NCBI RefSeq assembly: GCF_022340605.1
Contig: NZ_JAJDNQ010000018.1
Span: 1 to 64,000 of the forward strand
Source: Thiohalocapsa sp.
GTDB lineage: Bacteria > Pseudomonadota > Gammaproteobacteria > Chromatiales > Chromatiaceae
DNA: 64,000 bases
Direction: 5' to 3'
In this document: positions 41,670 through 49,250 of the stretch, piece after piece
How the letters are laid out: the number at the start of each line of letters is the position of its first letter
How positions within the stretch are numbered: the first letter of the stretch is position 1
Program-made: the position numbers and the translations under genes
Notes under the pieces: model-generated
Databases searched by the model: none
What the model saw: only the letters and a program-made list of their open reading frames with translations
What the model was told of the DNA's origin: nothing

Positions 41670-42616
41670 GTCAGGTCTTGCATTCAAGCATTCTTCGGCC
41701 TGGTGCCAGCATGTGGGGCGAGCTCGGCTGTCTCTTCGAATTGGCGCACGGCCCGACTCACGGTGGAGTAATGCACGTCGAAGAAGTCGGCAATCTCCTG
41801 CATGGTGTAGACGCCGGTCTGGAAAGCCCGCGCCATGGCCTCGCGGCGGTCGCGGTAGCGGCGCGCAAACTCCACCAGGGGCTTGGCCAAGGGTCTGCGC
41901 TGGGCGCGTGGCACCTCGCGCAGCCGCTCGAGCGGCTCGCTGGCCGCGCCGCGGTGACGCTCGATGAAGCCCTCGCTGCCGAGAAAGACCTGATGGCGAA
42001 GCCCTTCCCAGACGCTCGGCTCGTCGATGCCTTGGCGGACGAAGTCCGCATAACCAGCCTGCGCACGTGCGCGCTCCGCACCGAACTGCCCGAGCAGCCA
42101 GTCCGTCTCCAGCCACGCGGGCGCGACCTCCTGCCCGACCACCGCGCGATAGCTGCTCCAGGGCCAGTCGCCTGCCTGTTGCACGATCCCGGCGCGCACG
42201 GGATTCAGCACGACGTAGCGCGCCAACTCCAGCAGATAGGCATCGCGTTCCACCAGGATAGCCTTGAAGCGCCCCTGGAAGAGGTGTCCCACCAGCCCGT
42301 GGCGCCGATTGGTGGCCTGGGTGTATACCCCGTTGAGTTGGCGCATCCCCTTGGAGAGGTTCGCCTCGGGCGTCTCCACGACGATGTGAAAGTGATTGGT
42401 CATCTCGCAATAGGCGTGACAGCGCCAGTTGAACCGGCGGCACACCTCCCCGAGCACCGTCAGCCAAACACTGCGGTCCTCGTCATCACGATAGATCGCT
42501 TCACGCCGATCACCGCGCGAGGTGACGTGATACAGCCCACCGGCCAGCTCGATGCGTAGGGGTCTGGCCATGGCTCAAAGCATAGCGGGGAGATGCTGGA
42601 TTGCAAGACCTGACCC
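41670..42616. mobile_element. insertion-like element with GTCAGGTCTTGCA ends
   Basis: The left end GTCAGGTCTTGCATT (41670-41684) and the right end ATTGCAAGACCTGAC (42600-42614) are inverted copies with one mismatch. They lie just outside the transposase frame (41684-42571). This suggests a transposable element of about 950 bases. Y1 transposases normally recognise hairpins rather than terminal inverted repeats, so the end sequences may be the hairpin arms. Confidence 0.65.
41684..42571 (-). CDS. Y1 (REP-associated-type) transposase with C-terminal HTH
   Basis: A 295-residue Y1 transposase. The N-terminal LYHVTSRGDRREAIYRDDEDR and the HUH pair in TNHFHIVVETPEANLSKGMRQLNG (near residue 60) are the catalytic core, with YVVLNPVRAGI holding the candidate Tyr. 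The C-terminal 90 residues carry TMQEIADFFDVHYSTVSRAVRQFE, a helix-turn-helix not present in the shorter transposase at 3161. The start, stop and ends are all intact. It lies beside 45-base repeats, and flanking inverted ends are visible (see the mobile element entry). Whether it is still mobile is unknown. Confidence 0.9.
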   Translation of the reverse strand: MARPLRIELAGGLYHVTSRGDRREAIYRDDEDRSVWLTVLGEVCRRFNWRCHAYCEMTNHFHIVVETPEANLSKGMRQLNGVYTQATNRRHGLVGHLFQGRFKAILVERDAYLLELARYVVLNPVRAGIVQQAGDWPWSSYRAVVGQEVAPAWLETDWLLGQFGAERARAQAGYADFVRQGIDEPSVWEGLRHQVFLGSEGFIERHRGAASEPLERLREVPRAQRRPLAKPLVEFARRYRDRREAMARAFQTGVYTMQEIADFFDVHYSTVSRAVRQFEETAELAPHAGTRPKNA

Positions 42617-42631
42617 CGGCCGTTTGAACCA

Positions 42632-42666
42632 GCGGCGCCGAGTGCAACTCGGCGCCCCCGGGGGGC
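42632..42666. other. hairpin just downstream of speE
   Basis: GGCGCCGAGTGCAACTCGGCGCC is a perfect inverted repeat whose second arm continues AACTCGGCGCC...CCGGGGGG up to the speE stop (42667). A related AACTCGGCGCC...CCGGGGG sequence sits immediately after the gatB stop (28617-28637). It is likely a terminator-like fold at gene ends, but there is no T run. Confidence 0.5.
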
Positions 42667-43530
42667 TCAGTCCAGCGCCGCGAGCCGCTTGCGCACGAAC
42701 TCGGGCTGCGCCAGCGCCGCGGCGTGGATGTCGGCGTTGTAGTAGTGCGTGTCGAGCTGGGCTCCCGCGTCGATGCGGCGGAAGCTGGGGATGTCGGGCT
42801 CGGTGCAGGCCATAGTGGCGCTCCACCAGCCGGAGGGGTAGATGGTCTGCGGGAAGAACAGCGTCTGCGTGGCGCCGAAGCCGGCGCGCTTCAGGTCCTC
42901 GTGCATCGCGGCGATGATGTCGAGGTGGTAGAGCGGGGACTCGCTCTGCTGCACCAGCAGGCCGCCGTCGGCGAGCACGCGGCGGCAGTCGCGGTAGAAG
43001 TCGGCGGTGAAGAGCCCTTGCGCCGGGCCCACCGGGTCGGTGCTGTCGATGATGATGACGTTCAGGCTGGCGGCGGGCGCATTGGCCATCCACTTGATGC
43101 CGTCGGCGAAGAGCAGGGTGGCGCGCGGGTCGTCGTTGCCTGCCGTGAGCTCCGGGAAGAACTGCTCGGCGACGCGGGTGACGCGCTCGTCGATGTCGAT
43201 CTGCGTGACCTGCTCGACGCCGTCGTGCTTCAGGACTTCGCGCAGGGTGCCGCAGTCGCCACCACCGATGATGCAGACGTGCTTCGGGTCGGGGTGGGTG
43301 AGCAGCACCGGGTGGGCGAGCATCTCGTGGTAGAGAAAGTTCTCGCGGCTCGACAGCATGGTGAAGCCGTCGATGACCATGAGGTTGCCGAAGCCCTCGG
43401 TCTCGTGGACCTCGATGGTCTGGTACGCGCTGCGCTCTTCGTGCAGCTTGCGCCGGCAGCGCAGGGAGAACGCGCTCCCGGCGACGTCGTGGACCTCAGT
43501 GAACCAGTGTTTGTCGTCGAGGATCGGCAT
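42667..43530 (-). CDS. speE: spermidine synthase
   Basis: Spermidine synthase, transferring an aminopropyl group from decarboxylated SAM to putrescine. 287 residues, normal length. Motifs: QTIEVHETEGFGNLMVIDG, the substrate gate; VCIIGGGDCGTLREVLKH, nucleotide-binding glycine loop; IIIDSTDPVGPAQGLF with the catalytic Asp; and QSESPLYHLD. The start ATG at 43530 gives the standard N-terminus MPILDDKHWFTEVHD. The ArsR-type regulator lies upstream on the same strand, 76 bases away. Confidence 0.95.
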   Translation of the reverse strand: MPILDDKHWFTEVHDVAGSAFSLRCRRKLHEERSAYQTIEVHETEGFGNLMVIDGFTMLSSRENFLYHEMLAHPVLLTHPDPKHVCIIGGGDCGTLREVLKHDGVEQVTQIDIDERVTRVAEQFFPELTAGNDDPRATLLFADGIKWMANAPAASLNVIIIDSTDPVGPAQGLFTADFYRDCRRVLADGGLLVQQSESPLYHLDIIAAMHEDLKRAGFGATQTLFFPQTIYPSGWWSATMACTEPDIPSFRRIDAGAQLDTHYYNADIHAAALAQPEFVRKRLAALD

Positions 43531-43606
43531 GGTGAAGGCCCGTGGCTGAGCCGGTGTGGTGAGTAATTCCGGCGGGCTGTCGGTAGCTGGGCGTTTGGCG
43601 GGGTGC

Positions 43607-43951
43607 TCAGCGCGGATAGCGGTCGTCGAGGTTCGCCGGGCAGAGCACCTCGCGCATGATACCGATCAGCTCCAGCAGTTGGTGGTTACGAATCCGATAA
43701 TAGATCCGGTTCGCCTCTTTGCGGGCGACGACGATGTTCTTGTTGCGCAGTTGCTCCAGGTGCTGGGAGATATTGCTCTGCGAGGTGCCGGTACGCTCGA
43801 CGATCTCGCCGACGGACAGCTCGCGGTCGCCGAGTGAGCAGAGGATCTTCCACCGCAATGGGTGCGCCATCGCCTTCAGCGCCATCGCCGTGAGGGCAGT
43901 ATCTTCTTGAGGTGGCGGATCGTTCGGCGCCGCCGGATTGTGCTCGCTCAT
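43607..43951 (-). CDS. ArsR-family transcriptional regulator with two paired Cys
   Basis: A 114-residue winged-helix repressor of the ArsR family. MALKAMAHPLRWKILCSLGDRELSVGEIVERTGTSQSNISQHLEQLRNKNIVVARKEANRIYYRI is the standard HTH and wing. Cys38 and Cys104 are 66 apart, the same spacing as Cys41 and Cys107 of SqrR, which sense persulfide by forming a tetrasulfide. So a BigR/SqrR-type sulfide sensor is a fair hypothesis, but other ArsR classes use different sites. The start at 43951 (MSEHNP) was chosen; a 4-residue longer start exists. Targets are unknown. Confidence 0.88.
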   Translation of the reverse strand: MSEHNPAAPNDPPPQEDTALTAMALKAMAHPLRWKILCSLGDRELSVGEIVERTGTSQSNISQHLEQLRNKNIVVARKEANRIYYRIRNHQLLELIGIMREVLCPANLDDRYPR

Positions 43952-44024
43952 GGGTACTACCATCGCTTGACTTTGGTGAAGCCTGCCGCTGCTGCGGCGG
44001 GTATTCTGGTCTTGTTTGTCGTTG

Positions 44025-44957
44025 TCATTCCTTGCTCACCCCAGCCGTCAGGCGGTCTCGTGCTTGCGCGACCCCTTGGCGCGGCTCCTTGGCGCGGTAG
44101 GCGGCGTCGTCGTCGATGCGCACGTAGCCGCTCATGTCCTTCGCGATGCAGATGATCTCGCTGATCTTGCCCTCGGCATCCTTCACCGCGGTGCGTGAGA
44201 ACAGGATCGGCACCCGGGTACCGTCCTTGGCGATGAAGCGCGCCTCGATCTTCGCCAGCGCACCGGTGCGAATCAGGGCCTCGAGCCAGGTGCCCATGAA
44301 GGCGCCGGCTTCCTCATCGCCTTCTTCTTCGAAGACGTCGCCGATGGCGAGCCCGAGCAGGTCTTTCTCGGCATAGTCGAGCATGCCGCAGGCGGCGGGG
44401 TTGGCGGTCTTGATGACACCCTCGGCGTCCAGCACCAGCAATGCCTCGCCCATGTAAGTAACGATGTTCTCCAGGTACTGGCGGGCCTGCTCCAGCGCCG
44501 CGGTGCGCTCGGCGACCTTCTCTTCCAGGGCCACGTTCAGTGCCCTTTCCTTGGCGATAAGTCGGAAATAGGTGCTGATCTTGTTGATCAGAAGATTGTC
44601 GTCGATGGGCTTCAGCAGGTAGTCGACGGCGCCCACCGCGAAGCCGCGCTGTTGGAACTCCTCGGACTTGAAGGCGGCGGTAAGGAAGATGATGGGGATG
44701 TCGCGGGTGCGCTTGCGCAGCTTCAGCAGTGACGCCGTCTGGAAGCCGTCCATCTCCGGCATCTGCACGTCGAGGATGATCAGGTCGATGTTGCTGTGCT
44801 CTAGCGTGACATCGATGGCCTCACGGCCGGACGACGCCTCCAGGACGGTGGCGTCCAGGTGCTTCTCGATCAGCGTGCGCAGTGTATACAGATTGTGCGC
44901 GTGATCGTCGACGATCAGGATCTTGTAGCCCGAGGCGTGTGTCATACCAGCCGTCAT
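44025..44957 (-). CDS. response regulator receiver-PAS protein
   Basis: A 310-residue protein: receiver (ILIVDDHAHNLYTL..., LIILDVQMPEMDGFQTA with the phosphoacceptor Asp, DYLLKPIDD), a coiled-coil-like linker (KERALNVALEEKVAERTAALEQARQYLEN) and a PAS domain (EALLVLDAEGVIKTANPAACGMLDYAEKDLLG to ICIAKDMSGY). No effector domain follows the PAS. The ATGA overlap with the upstream hybrid kinase gene on the same strand shows coupling, so phosphotransfer from that kinase is likely. A role in relaying a signal to a further partner is inferred. Confidence 0.92.
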   Translation of the reverse strand: MTAGMTHASGYKILIVDDHAHNLYTLRTLIEKHLDATVLEASSGREAIDVTLEHSNIDLIILDVQMPEMDGFQTASLLKLRKRTRDIPIIFLTAAFKSEEFQQRGFAVGAVDYLLKPIDDNLLINKISTYFRLIAKERALNVALEEKVAERTAALEQARQYLENIVTYMGEALLVLDAEGVIKTANPAACGMLDYAEKDLLGLAIGDVFEEEGDEEAGAFMGTWLEALIRTGALAKIEARFIAKDGTRVPILFSRTAVKDAEGKISEIICIAKDMSGYVRIDDDAAYRAKEPRQGVAQARDRLTAGVSKE

Positions 44958-47368
44958 GCGATTTCCCGTGCCGCTGCCCCGCTGGTGTGCCGGGAGGTCT
45001 GCACCAGCGCGCCGTCCAGCAGCGCCGCCAGCGCGGCCCGATCCAGGGGCTTGGCCAGGAAGCCTACGGCACCGGCGGAACGGCAGCGCTCGCGCTCGGC
45101 CTCATCGAGGTCGCCGATGACGTAGATCGGCGGTTCGGCACCGGTTGCCCCGTCATTAATGCGCTTGATCGTAGCACAGGTTTCTTCTGCGGACGCGGAG
45201 GCGGACATGAGCAGCAGGGGGCATTCCGGCTCCTCCTGCAGGGTCTCCAGCGCTTCGTCGGCATCGGCGGCGGTCTGCACCCGCACGCCCATGGACTCCA
45301 GCTGCGAGGTGGCCGTCACCAGGCATTGCACGTCGCGCTCCACCAGCAGCACCCAGCGGTTGCCGGACGGCGGCTGCACCGTGGCGGGCGCGGCCGGCGC
45401 GCTGGACGGGCGCTTGGGGGGGGGCTGCGCCCACTGCTCGGCGGCAGGTGCCGCGGGGGGCTTGCGCTCGGGTGGTGCGGCGTGGTCCTCGAGGATCTCG
45501 ACGGACTCCAGCTCGTTCGGGTCCAGCGCCGTGGGCAACAGCAGTGTGAACCGCGAGCCCTCGCCGAGGCTGCTCTCGACCTGGATCTCGCCGCCCAGGA
45601 GCTGCGCCAGCTCGCGGCTGATGGAGAGCCCGAGGCCGGTGCCGCCATAGCGCCGGCGGGTGGAACCGTCCGCCTGCTGGAACGCCTCGAAGATGATCTC
45701 CTCCTTGCCGGGCGGGATGCCGATGCCGGTGTCGGCGACGGCGATGGCCAGCGGGCGCTCCGCGGTGCCCATGCCGACGGCGATGGTGACCGTGCCCGTG
45801 TCGGTGAACTTGGCGGCATTCGACAGGAAATTCTTGAGAATCTGCCGGAGCTTGCCGCGATCGGTGTAGATGCGCTCCGGCGCGCCGGCGCCGATATCGA
45901 GACGCAGCACGAGGCCCTTCTGCGTCATCGGCGGGCGCATCAGCTCGGCCAGCTCGGCGAGCATCGGCGCGATATCCACCCACTCCAGGCTCACGGTCAC
46001 CGGCCCGGCCTCGATGCGCGAGATGTCCAGAATGTTATCGATCATGGTACGCAGGTCGCGGCCCGCCTCGTTGATGACCTGCGCCTGGCGGCGCTGCTCG
46101 TTGTCCAGGCCGGACTCCTGCGCGGCGAGCATCTTCGACAGCAGCAGGATGGAGTTCAGCGGCGTGCGCAGCTCGTGACTGACGTTGGCGAGGAACTCCG
46201 ACTTGTAGCGGTTGGACTGTTCCAGCTCGCGGGTATGCTGGCGCTCGGTGGCGATGTGCTCGGCGTGGTGGTGCGCCAGGGCGTTGAGCTGGTGGCCCAG
46301 CTCGCGGACCTCCTGCGGTCCCTTCCAGGCAAACCACTGCGGCTGGCGATCGCGCAGGATGGACTCGATGCCGCTGGTGAGCTCCTGGCCGAAGCGCTCG
46401 GCGCGGTTGGCAAGCCAGTGCGCCATCAGCAGCACCACCAGCACCAGCACCAGGATGATGGAGAGTACGCGCGCCATCAGGGCGTCGCGGAACTGCTCGA
46501 TGGGCGATGGGTCCACCGGGCGGCCCACCCACAGCGGCACGCCGTCCTCGGTGAGGAACATGGGCACCCAGAGCAGGGGCGGGCCGTGCGGGTTGCGCCA
46601 CAGGGCGAGCTTGCCCTCGGCGAAGATCTGGTCGAGCCCCGGGAAATCGCCGAACGCGGTCGCCTCGTCGCTGAGCGGCTCGCCGGCGCGCAGGTAGCTG
46701 CCGTCGTTGGTGACCCACAGCGTGTCGCGGTAATACTGGGCGAGGCCGCCGACGTCGATGGTCATCAGCAGCAGTCCGGGCGGCAGGCCGTCGGCGCCGC
46801 CGCGCTCCCCCACCGGACTCGCCAGTTGCAGCGTCATCAGCTTGCGTGGGTCCTCGCTGCCGGCGTAGGGATTGATACGGATGCGGCTGACGATCACCTC
46901 GCCGGAGTTCAGCTTGATGCCGGCGTTGACGAAGCCGCGGCTCGGCGGCTCTGGCGGCAGCGGCGCCGGCTCCCACTCGGAGGTCTGGGCATCGCGGCGC
47001 AGCCAGAAGCGCTCGTTGCCGGCGGCGTCTAGGAAAAGAATCTGGATCACGTCAAGCTGGTCCGGCAGCACTTGGTTGATCCAGCCGGTGTAGCGGGCGC
47101 GGGCGCGGTCCACCTCGTCCTCGCTGCCCCGCTGGCCGAGGATGACACCGGGCTCCGGCAGTTTCGCCAGCAGGCGGATCATCTCGTCGCGGCTCGCGAG
47201 GTGCTGGTCGAGGTCGCGGAAGTCGGCCCGCAGGTTCTGCAGGTACGCCTTCTGGTAGAACATGGCCGTGCGGTCGAGCACCAGCGGCAGGTTGATCAGC
47301 ACCGCGATGATCAGAGGCGCCAGGCCGAACAGCAGCAACAGCAGCAAAATGTAGAAGCGGAGTTTCAC
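44954..47368 (-). CDS. membrane hybrid histidine kinase with degenerate receiver
   Basis: An 804-residue sensor kinase. The GTG start at 47368 (VKLRFYILLLLLLFG) opens directly into TM1, GAGG lying 6 bases upstream; the track's longer start is repeat DNA. A periplasmic Cache-like region precedes TM2 (ALMARVLSIILVLVLVVLLMAHW). HisKA: FLANVSHELRTPLNSIL. HATPase: NFLSNAAKFTDTG, VADTGIGIPPG, GGTGLGLSIS. The C-terminal receiver fold (VLLVERD...GFLAKPLD) has MSASASAEE where the phosphoacceptor Asp should be (typically DxxMPxMDG), so it is a pseudo-receiver. The partner receiver-PAS gene overlaps by 4 bases. Confidence 0.93.
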   Translation of the reverse strand: MKLRFYILLLLLLFGLAPLIIAVLINLPLVLDRTAMFYQKAYLQNLRADFRDLDQHLASRDEMIRLLAKLPEPGVILGQRGSEDEVDRARARYTGWINQVLPDQLDVIQILFLDAAGNERFWLRRDAQTSEWEPAPLPPEPPSRGFVNAGIKLNSGEVIVSRIRINPYAGSEDPRKLMTLQLASPVGERGGADGLPPGLLLMTIDVGGLAQYYRDTLWVTNDGSYLRAGEPLSDEATAFGDFPGLDQIFAEGKLALWRNPHGPPLLWVPMFLTEDGVPLWVGRPVDPSPIEQFRDALMARVLSIILVLVLVVLLMAHWLANRAERFGQELTSGIESILRDRQPQWFAWKGPQEVRELGHQLNALAHHHAEHIATERQHTRELEQSNRYKSEFLANVSHELRTPLNSILLLSKMLAAQESGLDNEQRRQAQVINEAGRDLRTMIDNILDISRIEAGPVTVSLEWVDIAPMLAELAELMRPPMTQKGLVLRLDIGAGAPERIYTDRGKLRQILKNFLSNAAKFTDTGTVTIAVGMGTAERPLAIAVADTGIGIPPGKEEIIFEAFQQADGSTRRRYGGTGLGLSISRELAQLLGGEIQVESSLGEGSRFTLLLPTALDPNELESVEILEDHAAPPERKPPAAPAAEQWAQPPPKRPSSAPAAPATVQPPSGNRWVLLVERDVQCLVTATSQLESMGVRVQTAADADEALETLQEEPECPLLLMSASASAEETCATIKRINDGATGAEPPIYVIGDLDEAERERCRSAGAVGFLAKPLDRAALAALLDGALVQTSRHTSGAAAREIA

Positions 47369-47439
47369 ACCAGGCCTCGCAACGCGGCTTAGAGAAGACG
47401 CCGATGTATCCGGCGCTCCCGCTGCGGGGCGGGGCGCCC

Positions 47440-47557
47440 CACCATTTTCACGCCTCTGAGCGACGAGAAAATGCAGGAAGCGGGAGACCGCCGACTCTCT
47501 GAGCACGTTCCGCTCCTGTCTGCTGCTTGGCCAGGATGGCCGATAGATCAGTATCTT
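47440..47557. repeat. about 115-base dispersed repeat upstream of the hybrid kinase, copy 2
   Basis: ACCATTTTCACGCCT...GCGACGAGAAAATGCAGGAAG...TGATCAGTATC-like sequence aligns with 36493-36609 over its whole length. It starts about 70 bases upstream of the kinase start and has the same orientation. The track's longer kinase start reads through it. Confidence 0.75.
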
Positions 47558-47665
47558 CCTAGTCGATTACGATAGCTGTCTGGACATAATCATGGAATGG
47601 GCGTTTCACACTGCGGTTCGCGGGTTGCGGTTCGTCGCCGCGCCGTGCTCTGAGGGAATCGGGCG

Positions 47666-48427
47666 ATGACGGCGTTGCGGCTGTTGCACCTGGACGATCA
47701 CCTGGTCGCCGTGGACAAGCCGCCGGGGATGCTGGTGCATCGCACCCGGTTGGCGGACGGCAATGACTTTCTGCTGCAGCGTCTGCGCCGGCAACTCGGC
47801 AGGCGGGTTTACGCGGTGCACCGATTGGACCGGCCCACCTCCGGCGTGCTGGTGTTCGGGCTGACGCCGGACGCCGCGCGCCAGCTCTCCGGCCAGTTCG
47901 AGCGCCAGACTGTCACCAAGCGCTATCTCGCCGTGGTGCGCGGCTGGCCGGAGCCCGCCGGCAGCATCGACTACCCGCTCGCCGACCCGGAGGCGACCGC
48001 CCCAGCACGGCGGGCACCGCGACACGCGCTGACGGACTACCTGCGGCTCGCCGCGGTGGAGTTGCCGGTGGCGGTGGGCCGCTATCCCTCCAGCCGCTAC
48101 GCGCTGGTGCTGGTGCGTCCTCACACGGGCCGCCGGCACCAGATCCGGCGCCACTTCGCCCACATCCGCCATCCGCTCATCGGCGACACCACCCACGGCG
48201 AAGGCCGGCACAACCGCTTCTTTCGCGCGCACCTGGGGCTCCAACGGTTGTTGCTGCACGCTTGGTCGCTGGCGTTGATGCATCCCGTGACGGGGGCACC
48301 GCTGTGCATCGAGGCACGGCCGGATGCGGACTGGGGCGGGTTGCTGGCGGCGTTCGGCTGGGAAAGGGCGCTGGATCGGGGCGGCTGCGCCTGCCGGGGT
48401 GTGAGAGCGGCCGGTAGGGCGGGCTGA
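47666..48427 (+). CDS. truC: tRNA pseudouridine(65) synthase
   Basis: TruC forms pseudouridine 65 in tRNA. 253 residues, normal length. YAVHRLDRPTSGVLVFGL contains the catalytic Asp (HRLDRPTSG) of the RsuA/RluA fold. LHLDDHLVAVDKPPGMLVHRT is the N-terminal signature and VELPVAVGRYPSSRYALVLV a TruC-type stretch. GAGGGAA lies upstream of ATG 47666. After residue 215 the tail (RALDRGGCACRGVRAAGRAG) is short and odd, probably the last bases before a repeat. Confidence 0.88.
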   Translation: MTALRLLHLDDHLVAVDKPPGMLVHRTRLADGNDFLLQRLRRQLGRRVYAVHRLDRPTSGVLVFGLTPDAARQLSGQFERQTVTKRYLAVVRGWPEPAGSIDYPLADPEATAPARRAPRHALTDYLRLAAVELPVAVGRYPSSRYALVLVRPHTGRRHQIRRHFAHIRHPLIGDTTHGEGRHNRFFRAHLGLQRLLLHAWSLALMHPVTGAPLCIEARPDADWGGLLAAFGWERALDRGGCACRGVRAAGRAG

Positions 48428-48436
48428 GCGGCAGCG

Positions 48437-48487
48437 AAGCCCGACACAGCGCCGGCCGTCGGGCTTCCTTGCGTCAGCCCGACCTAC
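48437..48487. repeat. GTCGGG hairpin repeat
   Basis: AGCCCGACACAGCGC...GTCGGGCTTCCTTGCGTC...CCCGACCTAC is another copy of the GTAGGTCGGG family (see 7808). It sits between truC and bcp, which converge. Confidence 0.65.
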
Positions 48488-48589
48488 GCACGCCGCAGCG
48501 CCCTTTCGCGTGTTCTCGTGCGCGGCTTCGCGTGCGCGTTCTTCCTTTTGTCCGCAGCGACGCCACTACGGGTTTTGGCCGCATCCCGC

Positions 48590-49054
48590 TCAGAGTGCCT
48601 GAATCAGCTCCAGCACCTGGGCCGCATGGCCCTTGGGCTTGATGTCGTAGAGTGCGTGGCGAACGATGCCGGCGGAGTCGATGATGAAGGTGGAGCGCAC
48701 GATGCCCATCTTCTTGACGCCGTTCTTTTCCTTTTCGCGCCAGACGCCGTAGGCCTCGCAGACGTCGCCGTCGGTGTCGGCGAGCAGCGTCACGCTGAGC
48801 CCGTATTTGTCACGGAAGGCGCCGTGGCTGGCACAGGTATCGCGGCTGATGCCGACGATGTCCGCGCCAGCCTCCTGGAAGTCGCCGTGCAGGTCGGTAA
48901 ACTCCAGCGCCTCCATGGTGCAGCCCGGCGTGTCGTCCTTCGGATAGAAGCAGAGCACGAGTTTGCGCTCCGCCCACATTCGGGTGATGTCGACGCGCTC
49001 CATGTCCGCATCGGGCAGCGAGAAGGGCGGTGCCTGGTCACCGGGTTGCAGCAT
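48590..49054 (-). CDS. bcp: thioredoxin-dependent thiol peroxidase
   Basis: Bcp-type peroxiredoxin, reducing H2O2 and alkyl hydroperoxides via thioredoxin. 154 residues. The N-terminal MLQPGDQAPPFSLPDADMERVDI leads to the peroxidatic Cys in YPKDDTPGCTMEALEFTD, followed by CASHGAF with a second Cys that is likely resolving. GGGGGAG precedes the ATG. The next genes upstream (ompR-envZ) point the same way but are 196 bases away; no shared operon is implied. Confidence 0.93.
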   Translation of the reverse strand: MLQPGDQAPPFSLPDADMERVDITRMWAERKLVLCFYPKDDTPGCTMEALEFTDLHGDFQEAGADIVGISRDTCASHGAFRDKYGLSVTLLADTDGDVCEAYGVWREKEKNGVKKMGIVRSTFIIDSAGIVRHALYDIKPKGHAAQVLELIQAL

Positions 49055-49250
49055 GGTCTCCCCCTGGGCAGTAGTAATCGCGGCCGGCCTCGCGTCGGCG
49101 CTGCCGCAGCGGCTTTCTCGGCGTCCGCTGGTCGAATTTTCGGCGAAATGTAGGCAGGCGCCGGGCGGGCGTCAACCGGAAATGCGCCGCGGTCATGGTG
49201 CGGGTTCCAGGGGCGATGCGTTGCGCTGCAGCGCGCGGCAAGCGTCGGGC

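Noticed and set aside
44882-47032. 716-aa plus-strand frame
   Set aside because: Antisense of the hybrid kinase; no recognisable domain.
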